From contig OX637287.1 in NCBI GenBank assembly GCA_951799445.1, forward strand, positions 36,919,724 to 36,983,723: a stretch of DNA of 64,000 bases, written 5' to 3'. Both the position numbers and the translations under genes were made by a program. Under the pieces are notes generated by a model that was not told where the DNA came from, made no database searches, and was given only the letters and a program-made list of their open reading frames with translations. Positions 36,001 to 48,333 of the stretch are shown piece by piece (positions within the stretch are counted from its first letter, which is position 1; each line of letters opens with the position of its first letter). Origin of the DNA: Pseudisothecium myosuroides (taxonomy: Eukaryota; Streptophyta; Bryopsida; Hypnales; Lembophyllaceae).

Positions 36001-38059
36001 AGTTGGAAGGAACGAAGGGTAGAGATAGTTTACCTTTTTGTAGAGTTTAGTTGGCTTTTGGCTTAATTGAAGGGGTATATAAAGTTGTGAAGGGGTCAAA
36101 GGGGATGGACAATAAAAAAATTAGTGCCTATGTGGCATAGACATGGGCTGATGTGGCTCCTAGATGAAGGATAAGGAGTTAGGGGGGTTTCTTTCTTCTC
36201 CTTCATAGTTATTTGGAGAGTACCGTATTTTTGAGGAGGGATATTGTGCTGTGTATGAAGAGTTCTGCAATTAAATTTTGGGAGGATTTTTTTCTTGTTT
36301 TTGTAATTTCAAAACCTTATCACTCGTTTCATTTGAGGTTTGTATGCAAGAGTTATGAGTGATGAAGTGAGAGGGTGTCTGCTGTCTACTAAGGTCGAGG
36401 ATCGAAACTTCGAGCACTTGTAGAGGTTTGGTTAATGTGTATTTGAATTTGAATTTTAGAAGAGTTGTGTACAAAGTCTGTAGCTTTTTAAAAAGATATA
36501 AAATTCTCAATTTGGAGTTATTTTGAAGGATTTATAAGTGTGAAAGTAAAGAGGGTGTAGCATAGTTGCCAAATCTAAACCTTAGAGTTAGTTCCAACTT
36601 TGACAGAACATTGAGAGCAGAGTTTTAGTCTTTTTGGGTTAAGATTTTTGGAGGATATGTATTATGAAGTCAGCTTTCTAAGAAGATATAACACAAAGTA
36701 TTTGAAATTTTTATGAGGCAAAAACATACCCCGAAGTAGAGAGACGTTCTGCTGCCAACAAATTTGGAAGTGCGGTTTTCAACAAGCTACTACAAATGGA
36801 TAGTACCTTTTTTTGCTTTATTTTTTTTTGAGAGATTGTGTTATGTTTTCTTGGATTTCCAGAAAGCTAAGACACTCTTGATTTGGATCTATGGAGCGGT
36901 CATGGCATTCGTTTGAAGTTGAACTACAACTATGTGAAATTTTGCTTTGAAGCTGTTTCGAAGCTATCGTAGCTATTTAATTTAAGCTATCATTTAATCT
37001 CGAATTTAAGCTATCGTTGAAACTGTTTCAAATTCAAGCTATCATTTAATCAACTAAACCTAATTCAATCTCCTTTCCGAAACCCCAACGACTACTTCTA
37101 CCCTAAATTTTGAATTCAAGATACTCTAAACCCAAATTAGTGTTGGAAATCCCTAATATTAATCAATGTGAAATTTCTGACTTACTAGAGTTCAGGGTTC
37201 TCTTTCACAAGCTCGCAGTCTGAAGGCCAATTGCCAAAGGTTTCCAACTCTGATGTTCAAAGAATGTCATGAGAGCTGTTTGTTTTTAGAAATTGGGATG
37301 AAAAATATAGATTTTTCAAGAAGGAAGCACCTAACACTAAGCACTTCAGTAGCTCCGACAGTATCCTCCCAGCTTGGCACTTGTGAGCAACCTTTGAGCA
37401 CATGTTGTTTACGTATTTGCTTGAATCCAAATGATATCCAGTTTTTTCATATCTTGTAAGAGGAACTGTACGGTGGGGTTCACTCTTAAGAATGTTCTGC
37501 ATTTTGAGTTAATTTTTGTTGAATTTATGGTTGTTGCATGTGTGAATTATGCATAGGGTTTGTTGGATTTGGGGTAAGGTAGGAAGCTTTTAAAGTGACC
37601 CTTTAAGAGCTGATTGCATTTTTAGGGAAGCTATATTCTTTGAAAATTTTCAGTAAATTTTGGTAGGAAGAAAAATGGAATTGGCATCTAATCCAAATTG
37701 TTTCATATTTTTTGGACCTTCACAAAATTAGTTACAAATTTTTGAAGTTGAAACACAGTGGTTTCTAAAAGTGACCTCCTAAAATGTTTATTGTTGGTAC
37801 ATTGAAAAAAGTAAAATGTATCTATGTGTTAGAAGTCACTTTTAGAGCCAAGTTGCTTTCAGAGCCACCTACCTCATAGATTGCAGGTGCTTACATGGAT
37901 TGCATTACAAAGGACTTTAATTGGTATGAACAAGTTCTTAACTTTTCTTAGTATTTATTAGATTTTTATAGTCTTCACATTGAGATAATCCCAAATTAAT
38001 GTTAGGGATTTCCAATGATATTAAAAAAATCCTTTATAATAGTGAAAACATATTATGTA
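36001..38059. other. AT-rich intergenic DNA
   Basis: Only short chance frames are present (maximum 81 codons at 37257-37502, minus). GAAGTTGGAAGTTGGAAGG near 35995-36010 is a small direct repeat. I see no gene, RNA or complete mobile element. Confidence 0.5.
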
Positions 38060-39194
38060 AACTATCTAAATTTTGCCCTTGCCCTTGCTTTTGTCCTTCC
38101 CCTTGTCTTTGCCTTTGTTTGAAGATTTAGGCTTTAAATTTGATTTGCCCTTTTTAGTGTATGTAGTTTTGGATGAAGTTGTACTTCCTTCTTTTGTAAT
38201 TGGAGGTTCTTCTTCCTCAATAATCATGATCTTCATAGCACTCTTTTGGATTCAATCTTGCATTTTCTTGGTCTTAAGAGGATGTAGAAGTTTCCACTTC
38301 TCCATATGCTTAGTTTTCTACTATAAGAACCCTTTGTTTTATATGGTGTTTTCATGATTTTAGAAAATGGATTTTAGTAAACATCCACTAAAAAAAACTT
38401 GTGTTTTTATGTCAATAATAATGTCCAATGTAACATTCAACATGAGTGTTATTCTTTTTTTTATAGTGTTCCAAACCTCTTTCTATATGTTTTCATTCTC
38501 CTACAAACTTTTTTTGTAGTAGACGTCTTTAGCTTGAAGTAGGTGAATGAGATGGGTTGCCCTTTGAGACTCACACTTCTCCCAATCATCATCTACAAAA
38601 TTCATGTTAAAAAAAAAAATAAAGTTTAGAGAATGAATTGAAAGTAATTCAATTAAGTTCAAAGTAAACCAAAAACAAGAAACTAAACTACAAAAAATAG
38701 ACATGTAAAACAAGATACATTGCATTAAACAAATCCTAAAACATAGTGCATTAAGAGAAGAAAAACATAAAGAAATATATAATTACTTTCAAAATAGGTG
38801 AATACTCTTTCTGCTCTTGCATTTTCCAACACATAATTTGTAATGAAATTGAAATACCTTTGCAAGGCATATATGATGTATGAAACATATACGTTGGAGG
38901 AATCCAAGAGAGTTGGAATAAAAAATTTATGATCTTTGACACAAAGCATTTTCAAGTCATCAAAGAATCCATTTGCCATGGCCTTCAAAAGAAGAGAAGA
39001 TTCCACTTCCTCACTCATGGCAATGGGAGGAGGAATAGATGCCTTCTCTCTCTTAAACTTGGATAGAATATTGTCTTCTATTCTTATCTTAACATTTGCT
39101 TTGAATTCTTCTCATCTTTTATCTCTCTTCTAGCCCTTCTTGCTTTCTTGGCACTTTCATCCCATTTCCAAATCCTCTTCTTCTTTAGAGCCAT
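38060..39194 (-). CDS. Possible multi-exon gene, unrecognised (one frameshift)
   Basis: Reading the minus strand, a lysine/arginine-rich start (ALKKKRIWKWDESAKKARR) begins at an ATG near 39194. After an apparent one-base shift near 39085 it continues into KFKREKASIPPPIAMSEE and an open stretch to about 38790, ending at a GAAAGTAATT donor-like site. A second exon (DDWEKCESQRATHL..., about 38598-38505) follows a good acceptor (AATTTTGTAG). A third, very lysine-rich part (SNKGKDKGKDKSKGKGK) ends near 38060. No family is recognised. It could be a lineage-specific nuclear protein or part of a mobile element, since another open region starts 53 bp away on the other strand. Confidence 0.35.
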
Positions 39195-39246
39195 ACTAAC
39201 TTGTATGTACCTTAACAACATCTAAAAAACAAAATCATTTAAAAGA

Positions 39247-40410
39247 ATGAGCAATGTGTATGAGCAATTCCACATTGCTCCTATGAAAACAACATATCGG
39301 AGCAGCAATAGAAGAAATGCAACACCTCAAATTGTGCGACATAATCAAAGGCTACAATCTTTGAGGAGAGCTGCAAAGCAAATTGAAGGATTGAAAAATG
39401 ACAAGGAAGCCACTAATACAACATTGAAAAAGGTATAAGCTTCAGTTTTCAAGAATAATGCATAGCTATGTTAATGATGTATTTTGAAATCTTTTGAAAG
39501 TTTTAGAATTAGACATATATATGTAATAAACTACAAACTTTATAATTTGTAGTTACTTTTTTTTCAATGCTTCCTTGTTGGAATCTGGCATATATAGGCT
39601 TTGAAATCAAGTCAAAATATCATGTCATCCATCTATTTGAATCTTCATTGCATTTGGTTGCAAAGAACAAGAGATGACTTTTGTCAAACACAAGAGACTA
39701 CTATTAGAGACCTTTGTACGGAAAGAAGATACGAGTTAGCTTGAGTTTCTAATGCCATCCAGAAATTGTTATTAGATCAACTAGAAATTCTCCAAGAATT
39801 CTTTCAAGCTCTATAAATTTACAAATTGAAATTGAATGTCACTTTATCACAAATTCCTGGTTTGTCTTGGTGTTTAGCAATTCCTCCTGGGGTTGGCAAC
39901 AAATATGGAGATTGGCCTATGTATGCTCGAGCAACAAGTAATTTTCATGGCAATCCATATTTTAGCAATATGGCATTTGAAGTGGATGAAGAAGGCATTC
40001 AACGAATCTACTATGGACAAATATGACTTTATTTCAAGCAAGTAGCCAATCAAACATTGGTGGTGAAAAAAGTCAGAAACAATTTGTTTTTTTGAATTTG
40101 TATACAAAAATTGAAAATGATGGTTGGATTGCATTGACAAAATGCAAATGTTTACAGTGGAGCACAACATCTAGCTTACAAGATGTTCAAAATAGCTTGT
40201 AAAGAAATTCCCAAACACAATTGAGAGCACGTTATCTTGTAACAAATATCCAAACCATTTTGAAAGTGGTACACATCATTCCACATTTTGTTATACTAGG
40301 ATGATTCTTCATCAATTGTTGAAAGTTTTAGTTTTGTATCCTCAGTCCCAAATATTATAATATAAAGTGTTGTATCTTGTTTTAGATGGGCAATTATTAT
40401 TATTCTTAAT
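39247..40410 (+). pseudogene. Interrupted coding region, unrecognised
   Basis: A 63-codon frame at 39247-39438 is followed by open blocks at 39580-39830 and 39826-40026 (SWCLAIPPGVGNKYGDW, then NPYFSNMAFEVDEEGIQRIY). A further block in another frame (WIALTKCKCLQWSTT, then LRARYLVTNIQTILKVVHII) runs to about 40300. The blocks look like one decayed protein with several frameshifts. Its start lies head-to-head with the minus-strand reading at 38060-39194. I cannot assign a family. A transposon origin is likely given the decay. Confidence 0.35.
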
Positions 40411-40443
40411 CATTAGATGAGATTTGGCTCCCTAGGGGCCCGC

Positions 40444-40517
40444 GAGTTCCCACAACTGGGAACTCACTATAATACTGCTGCAGTACAATGCTGATGTGGT
40501 CGGGAAATGGCCACATC
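40444..40517. repeat. Two adjacent short perfect hairpins
   Basis: GAGTTCCCA at 40444-40452 pairs with TGGGAACTC at 40457-40465 (4-base loop). GATGTGG at 40493-40499 pairs with CCACATC at 40511-40517. They lie just upstream of the (AT)n tract and stand out from their AT-rich surroundings. They could be part of an element end or a cruciform. I cannot assign a function. Confidence 0.5.
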
Positions 40518-40580
40518 AAATTTTTTGTTTTTTGAAAAATAAATAAATAATTAATTATTAACTTTATTTATTTATTTCAA

Positions 40581-40582
<2 letters not shown>

Positions 40583-40659
<77 letters not shown>

Positions 40660-40665
40660 TTTTTT
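40583..40665. repeat. (AT)n microsatellite and T run
   Basis: About 60 bp of uninterrupted AT dinucleotide is followed by 24 T. It is bracketed by AAATAAATAAATAA and TTATTTATTTATTT, so the region can form a long hairpin. It is a likely length-variable and hard-to-assemble site. Confidence 0.95.
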
Positions 40666-43600
40666 AATTTTAATTTTTTTTTTTTTAAATTAATTAATTA
40701 ATTTTTGGTAAATCTAACTGTATTAGCATCTGGCCGTTCCTTTACTGCTACGGGAATAATGAGGAGAACGGCCCTAAAACAGTCTTCTAAAAGCCAAAAT
40801 CTCTTCTAATGGATAAAGTTGGCCTTCTTATTTCCTTCAACATTGATCCATGTGGTTAGTCCACTTGTAAAGACTTTATGAGATAGTTAATTCAAAAGCA
40901 CTAAGCAATGTGCAAAATTGATATTGTCAACCTTCTCAACAAGTATGTTGTACTTTAGTTGTGCTGGTTTGTGATGTTTTAAAGATATATCTTTACCATG
41001 ACTAATATTCATCTGGTCTTATCAAGATGGCAATACTAATCACAGATTCTAAAAGTATATGCAAGTTACTTGTCAAAAAAGTTGAATAATGACAGTTTGT
41101 ATTACTTTTAAAATCCCATTGAAATGTGATTTGTAGGCACTCCGTCCCAAGTACAATGTGACAGTCTTCTCATTGATGCAAGTACTAGAAAAAAATAACC
41201 TATGTACAAAATTTGTGCACAATAATAAAAAAATTGGTATTATAGTGCAACTCTATCAATAGATAGGCAAGGTAATTAGTGTCCAAACTTCATTGTCCTA
41301 AATCCTACATATGTACAATATAATTACAATATGATGCAAAGTATTTACTAACTAAATCTATGTAGTTAATTAGAGTTTTTTTAGTTTAAGATGTTCTTTT
41401 AATAATTAGCTATCAATGTCTATGGTTGTTCATATAGTAAAGTGAGATCTACCTATATTCATTGAGTTTCAAGTACTACTACAGGATAGATGATACAAGC
41501 CTATAAAAAATAGTACTAAAGAGAGCTACTATTAGCAAATTAGCCATCAAAGTCCAATAGTTTGCAATTTGCACTAGTATGGCTTTAAAATATTTTATAT
41601 TATGGTGGTGTTAAAATGACATTCCATTTGCTCTGAAATAGCCCAAGGAATTTGTGAAAGTCAAAATTATGTGAAATTTACATTAAAGTATTGCAACCTA
41701 TCATGGAATGAAAGGGGCATTGAAATTATGAATATGAAAATCGTGGTACAACAGCATCTAATAGGCATTAAAAAAGATGGGTCAAAATTGTGCCCACATG
41801 AAGTCAAAATATTTTTTGTTAATATGGTACAATTTAGACATGATATTTGCCTAGGATGAATATAAAGTTAGTGAATGTCGGTTGGACGTAAAGATGACAT
41901 TTAAATAGTATGAGCTATACTGGCATCAACATGACATTGAAAATGTCTATATCAGTAATGCTCTAATACAATTGTACAATAGTGTGCAAGTGATAAAAAA
42001 AATGGTGCATATGTAGAGTTACATTAAAGTAGTGTGAAACTTACATTTGAAAAGTTTATTGTAAATTGATAAGAAAATAACTCTCAAATATTGCAATTAC
42101 AATAACTGAAAAATGGCAATAAAATTGTACTAAGATGGCATGAACTTGACATTGCAATATGTCAAGCTCTGAAACTACTACTACAACATTAGAATAGTTC
42201 ATGTCAAATAGGCATCAAGATACCATAAAAATAACACATGTCTATATTTAGCATCATTTTCACTTTCAAACTAAGACCTATTTGACATTGAATTAATGTA
42301 TATCAAAATGATGTTACAATGGCACCTCAATGATGTGAGGATGTCAATGTGAACTTTGCATTGTGATTTTTTTAATGCAAAATAGTTTTAGTTTAGTATG
42401 AAAGTAATCAAGAAAATGACACTAAAATGGCCTTTATCTTAGATTGCTGTCAAATAGGCATCCAAATAATCTTGCCCAGCTTTTCTGATGTAGCTAATCA
42501 TCCACAGTGCTCAAATAACTTGTAAGAATGATCAACACATTCTCTTCTTCAAATATTTCTATATAATTTTCTACAAAGTCTCCAAGTAATTGAAGGATAT
42601 TGGTTTTACCTAAAGAATCAAGTTCAAGAACATATAAATATTAAACACTTGTAACAATTTCTAAAAATCCATCCAAGAGATACTGCACTTGGTTTTTAAA
42701 GACTCTTTATGGAAACTTTTCAAATACTTAACTACATGTGAACTTCTTGATATCATTCTTTTTGTCTTCATGAGATGCATCTATCAATCTAAATCTTAGG
42801 GTTTGAATCATAATCTGAACTTGTAGTTTATGCATTGGGAGGTTTGATAATTTTTTTGAATAGAAGCTTTGAAGTTGCCTATGGCCCTACGGAGGCGGGA
42901 ACTCATCATTGATTGGTCATTAGAACAAGCTATATGATGCTCATATTAGAAACATTATAAAATCTAAGTTTGGGTAGCCCTCCTAGGACGTCAAATGTTT
43001 TTTAAGGATTAATACTAGGTGACATCCGAGGTAATATCTAGAGGGCATATTTTCGTAATAAAAAACAACTTTGAAATTTGTAGAATTGAATGTAAGGTTT
43101 GTGCATCCATAATCATTGTTGTCTAAAATAAGTTGCCTACATTTGGATCATAAAATAACACTAAAATCTAAGTTAATATTGATGACACAAGATGTACACA
43201 ATTAGAATATGAGAGACTAAGACAACCTAGTGTTGGTTTTTAATTAATACACCTTCTACAATACTTTAAAATTTGATAAATTAGATAGCATATTCATATA
43301 ATATTCAAATAGTGTGTGCTACAATGTATTGGAATTTTCTTTTAATTGCCAATAAGATCTAGAAAATTTGTTGTACAAGTATATTTTCAACAGGCTTCTA
43401 GATCCAATAGTGTAAAAACTATCCTTATTTTGTGGTTGAATAGGCCTTTTTTTTTCAAATGCCAACCACAAAGGCCACAAGCCTAGACACAAGTAGAAAG
43501 TACACATATAGAAAAAATTACCTCAATAAATTCTAATCAAATAAATTATATTCAATAATAGTAAATATACTTAGTTGCTATTAATGTCAATTATAGATGC

Positions 43601-43740
43601 ACTTACCTTAATTAAAAAAGACACCTAATTATGTTTAAATAAGCAATTGAGCATTTTTCCTACTATCAAGTTTCTTTATTTTTTTATATCTTGTTGGATG
43701 TCAAAATAATTTTTTAGATTCTCTTCTTAAAACATCCTAT
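40666..43740. other. AT-rich intergenic DNA with one dispersed repeat
   Basis: No gene is supported. The stretch 42715-43020 is the second copy of the dispersed repeat at 12390-12720. Many short words (GACATTGAA, AAATAGGCAT, CATGTCAA) recur loosely between 41600 and 42500, which suggests an old, diverged repeat, but no clear unit is visible. Confidence 0.5.
42715..43020 (+). repeat. Dispersed repeat, copy B (other copy at 12390-12720)
   Basis: Ordered homology with 12390-12720, including CTACATGTGAACTTCTTGAT and AAATCTAAGTTTGGGTAGCC. Same orientation, about 30 kb apart. Confidence 0.7.
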
Positions 43741-43744
43741 GCCC

Positions 43745-44805
43745 TCTTCCAAAAGCATAGCCATTTTGAGGTCTTCTACATCAAATGGCAATGCTTTAGA
43801 AAGGAAAATCCCAATTGAAGACCAAACTTCTTGTAATATTATATAAAATAAATGCATGAATGTAAATTTAGCTTTCTTGGTTGTTTACATAATTCCATGT
43901 ATTCAAATGAAGTACAAGACTGCAAACAATATTGTTTTCTTTGTGTTCCTACTCTACCCTCTAGCTTGAGCTCTTCCAAAAGTCACAAATTTATTCATCT
44001 TGCTCTTTCTAAAGTGGCAAATATATCCATTTGTTTCTTCAACTTCTAAAGTGGCGTAGAGCGATGAATTCTCTAGGGCCACATCATTGGCAAGCCATTT
44101 TGCAATGGGTATGGACTTGAAAAGTTTCCATATTTATATAGAAGCATCAAATTGTTAATCAGGAGTTGGTATAGAAGTGTGGAGGGGATGCTTTATATAA
44201 ATTTCAAACTCTGTATGAATGAAACTATGAGTTTTGAAAGAGTATAAGTTCTCATAAATAGAAGCAAAATATTTTAGACAAGAATATATAAGGTTTAGAA
44301 AGATGTTAGAGACCCCTATGGCTGCGATGACCATTTTGAAGTCTTTTATATCAAATGACAATGCTCTAGAAAAGAAAATCCCAATTGAAAGCCAAATGTC
44401 TTTAAACGTTATTTAAAATAGATACATGAACGTAAATGTAGCTTCCTCTGTTGTTCATGTGATTGCATATATTTTGATGAGGTATGAGATTGCAAACAAT
44501 GTTCTTTTCTTTATGTTCCTATTTTGGCCTCTAAGCTTGAGCTCTTCCCAAAGTCACAAATATATCCATCTTGCTCTTTCCAAGTGTTGAACATATTTAT
44601 TTGTTTCTTGGAAGAGGCCTGGAGTGATGAATTCTCTAGGGCTGGATTATTGGCGAGCCGTTTTGTGATGGGTACAAACTTAAAAAGTCTCCATATTTGT
44701 GCATGAGTGTCAAACTCTTAATTGTGGGATTGGTATAGAAGTGTGCAAGGAATGCTTTGTACAATTTTCAAATTCCATATGAGCAAACTATAAATTTTAA
44801 AAGAG
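43745..44805. repeat. Tandem duplication with ~570-bp period
   Basis: CCATTTTGAGGTCTTCTA at 43761 and CCATTTTGAAGTCTTTTA at 44331 begin parallel stretches that align for about 480 bp. Shared landmarks include AAAATCCCAATTGAA, GCTTGAGCTCTTCC, GATGAATTCTCTAGGGC and GGTATAGAAGTGTG. On the minus strand both units can be read as a decayed protein (FDIKDFKM and FDVEDLKM), so the duplicated unit may once have been coding. A related AAGGTTTAGAAAGA word recurs near 44290 and 45450. Confidence 0.8.
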
Positions 44806-46190
44806 CGTTGTCGCATAGCAAATGCTTGTAGTATGTAAAAATAATTGTTTAGGTGTTATTTAAATGGATTTAGATTTAGCATGTTAAACTAGAGGATTTT
44901 TTTTTAGTTTCAATTCTTGCAGATGGAACAATGCTTCTCTTAGAATTCTATTTTTTACCTCTATTAATTAGACATATGTTAGATACTAATTCCTTTAGAT
45001 TTGTGTTTAGAAGTATTTTTCTAATTTTATTTTTGTAGAAAGTAAAAGATAATTTTACCTTTTAGTTAAGCTTCTATTTACAATAGTGGCCAATAGGTGT
45101 TAGGTTTAGTTAAACTTTTTCGTTTTTGGAAGAGAAGGTAGGGTATAAGAAGATAATTTTGCTTCAGAGTTAGATAGAGTGTTACAAATAGATTTTGATA
45201 TATATACATATTTGGAGATATAATCTTATAAAATATAATTTTATATTTTTTGTTTGTTGGAAATTTTGTCGTACACGTCTCATATGTTCTATACTTGTTG
45301 GGATAATTTCATTTCATTTGTTTAGAAGACCTTTCATATCCTGGGCAAATTATGGTTGCAATCAGGATCTCCCTAATTTCCTGAGGCAAACTTTTTCTAC
45401 ACGACACCGCAAGCTTTCAACGAATAAAATCAAACCATTTTAGACAAGAAATATTTAAGGTTTAGAAAGACATCGGAGATAGGAAAAACTCCAACCATTC
45501 AATGGTTGGCACAAAATGAAGACTTTTGTTCAACTAAGATCCCCCAATCAACTTCAAAAAAACATCAAAGAGTGATACATATTAGAGTTAATTGTAAAGT
45601 TGTCCTGTGTTTGTGAACGTGTGTTAGAAGAAGGTTTAACTAAGAATAGAATAGAAAAAACACGGCACCAAACTCAATCAGAACTGAGTTTGGGTGCTCC
45701 AGGGAGTTTGGTCACTCCTGTGTTTTTCTCAAACTCCGACTTGTGGTCCCGCCTTGCACACACTTTACGGTTAACTCTATTACATACCTTTGCTAATAGG
45801 GAGACTCTTTTCTACCTATAATTTTGAGGTTTTTGAATTTTGAGGTTTTACAACTAAATTTGAGGGGGTCACAATTGCGTTGGTGTGTGGAAATTACACA
45901 GGCCGGCCTTCGCACCCACCTTGTGGCACTGACACATGTCCCATGGACTGAAAACCCTTTCAAAGTTGGTCATCTCTCTTGCTTTTTAGGGCTTCCGGAT
46001 ACTTCCGGATGCTTCCATTTGCAGAGCCCGCTCAAGGGCCTCAGCCATAGCTGCGAGCTCGGTGATAGTCGTCACCTTCGTTGTGTGACCAGATTGCTGA
46101 GAATCCACCTCTCCGTTTATCGACGCATTCACAATCACACTCTTTCTGCGGACCTTTGTGTGGGTTTTGGCGAGAAAATTTCCGGCTGCG
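44806..46190. other. Intergenic region and NPL4 upstream sequence
   Basis: 44915-45060 is the second copy of the repeat at 35855-36000. From about 45600 the composition becomes less AT-rich. A 128-codon frame (45824-46210) overlaps the NPL4 start in another frame and has no recognised domain. The last ~100 bp before 46191 probably contain the NPL4 5' UTR. No TATA box can be placed with confidence. Confidence 0.45.
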
Positions 46191-48333
46191 ATGTTGATCC
46201 GCCTGCGTAGCCGGGATGGTTTGGAGCGGGTGACGGTGGGCAACGCCGCGACCGTCGGCGAGTTGCAGACCGTGATAGCGGAGACGCTGAACGTGCCCGT
46301 GAGCAGCCAGCTGCTGTCGCGCGACCAGGCGTTGCTGTTGAGCAAGGATCCCGTGAATGGCAAGGAGTTTGCGGACATGCAGGACCCAAAGGCGACGCTT
46401 TCGTCTTTGGGAATTGCGCACGGGAGCCTCCTGTTTCTGTTCTACAGCGGCAATCGGGTGATTCCAGGTCCCGGGGTGACTCCGCACGGCACCTTCGGGA
46501 AGAAGATGACCATGGACGACTTGATTGCGCGGCAAACGCGGATTGAGCGGCAGGAGAAGCCGCGCTGCAGCGCGTTGTCGTTCGATCGCGAGGCTGCGAA
46601 TACGTTCCAGCATTATGTGCATGAGAGCCTGGCGTTTGCGATCAAGAGGGGTGGGATCATGTATGGGTCGGTGAATGAGGCCGGGGAGGTCAAGGTCGAT
46701 ATTATTTATGAGCCCCCGCAGCAGGGCACCGAAGAAGGATTGCTTCTGATGAGGGACATGGATGAAGAGAAGCGAGCCGACGTGATTGCTGCAGGGTTAG
46801 GGTTACGCAAAGTAGGGTTCATTTTCACGCAGACGGTGAGCCAGGGGAAGCGGGATTACACGTTGTCGACTGCCGAGATTCGGCAGGCAGCTGAATTTCA
46901 TGCGGAGTCGGAGTTTGAATTCTGGGCCACGGCCATAGTGAAGCTGGAAGTTAATGAGGAGGGCGGTCCTGATGTTCATTTTGAGGCGTTTCAGTTGAGT
47001 GATCAATGCGTGAAGCTTTTCAAAGATGGCTGGTTTCTGGAGAATGTGCCAGATCTGGACCCGAAGTTAACAAGGATGAAGAAGGAGGTTATTCTTCTTC
47101 AGAAAGATACCTACGAAGTCGATAACGACTTTTTCTTAGTGCCCGTGAAGATTTTCGATCATGAGGTATCTATTCATTTTGCCTTTAGCATTTTCCTGAA
47201 GTTTTATTTCCTGAAACCCGACTTTGTTCCGCTCACTTTCTGTATATCAAATCATTGCTTTTGCATGTGTGATGCTTTTGGACTCTGCCCCTTCAAGACT
47301 CCCTGGTTCTGGCTGTGTTGTAGAGGTCAGTTCATGATGAAAATCTGCATTTCCATTTTTAGTTTCATCAGTCCGTGGCATTCACTGGAGTTGCGCCTAG
47401 AATGTGGCCTCAAGGTTGGCTGACTAATTTCAGGGAATGTCATATCCGAGTGTAGTATTCAGTGGTCAGATTGTACTGCTAGACCACAGGCGTCTTCTTT
47501 ATTTTGCTGTTCAGCTAACATGACACGTGAGAGTCAAGGTACCGTGACCAGAGTAAAAAGTAGGTGTGGTGGTGAGTTATCACAATTGAGCTTGGGTTGG
47601 ATGTTATACCTACAGAGTAAAAAGTAGGTGTGCTTGGGGATGTTATACTGTGCGTGTGGTAAATACACTCAAATACACTCAATTTTCTTTGACTGCTCTG
47701 CTTGGAGGAGACAAATGTGCTTTTGCACTGATGTTCAGAACTTGACATGTGGACATTGTCCAATCAGATGTGTGCACAACAGTAGAGATTCTCGGGATAT
47801 GCTGGGAATGTGCATTTACAGGCAGTGTTACTAGAGAGAGACAGAGGTTTGCTTCTACTTGGTGAAATTTAGCCGGGGTGTCTATGTTGTTAGGTGGACA
47901 CCTGATATGCGTCTGTGTGCAAGCCTGTTCGACTATTGTCAAGGGCTGCTCGTCTTATCTGCAGTTTTGGTCGTTTTAACGCGGTCTTGAAGGGGTGCTT
48001 GGCACTTTTATAGTTTGTTTATCTTGTTCATCATGGGCAAATTGCTAAACCCCCACTGCTTGTGACCTCTACTTGCAGGGTTCGATGACAACAACGTTCC
48101 CCGTCGAGAATCGAGAACCGCCTGCTACCCTTCAGGCTTTGAAATCTCATTTGGATCGCCACAAGAATAAGCCATATGTCAAACGGATCGCCGACTTTCA
48201 TCTTCTTCTGTTACTTTCCAACTTCCTTGACATCAACACAGACGTTCCCCAGCTTACAGAGGCTATCCGTACTGAAGGTCCTGTACCAGATGGGTACCAA
48301 CTAATTATCGAATCTATGGCTAGCAGTTTCTAA
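46191..48333 (+). CDS. NPL4: NPL4-like ubiquitin-pathway cofactor of CDC48/p97
   Basis: Exons are 46191-47165 and 48079-48333, joined in phase 0 (DHE|GSM) by a 913-bp GT-AG intron, giving 409 residues, close to plant NPL4 proteins. Residues 1-85 form a ubiquitin-like domain (MLIRLRSRDGLERVTV). The NPL4 core begins near 125 and includes FQHYVHESLAFAIKRGG (139-155), IYEPPQQGTE and VKLEVNEEGGPDVHFEAF. The second exon encodes PFVKRI-like and FHLLLLLSNFLD motifs and ends SMASSF. With UFD1, NPL4 binds ubiquitylated substrates and hands them to the AAA ATPase CDC48 in the cytosol and nucleus. An in-frame ATG 33 bases upstream exists, but homologues start at MLIRLRS-like sequence, so 46191 was chosen. 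Exon 1 is clearly more GC-rich than the surroundings. Confidence 0.95.

Noticed and set aside
46041..46622. 193-codon minus-strand open frame
   Set aside because: It is antisense to the GC-rich NPL4 exon 1, which has clear homology on the plus strand. The frame is a composition shadow.
47166..47423. Unspliced continuation of the NPL4 reading frame into the intron
   Set aside because: After DHE the sequence loses NPL4 similarity, a GT donor is present at 47166 and the homologous C-terminus resumes at 48079.
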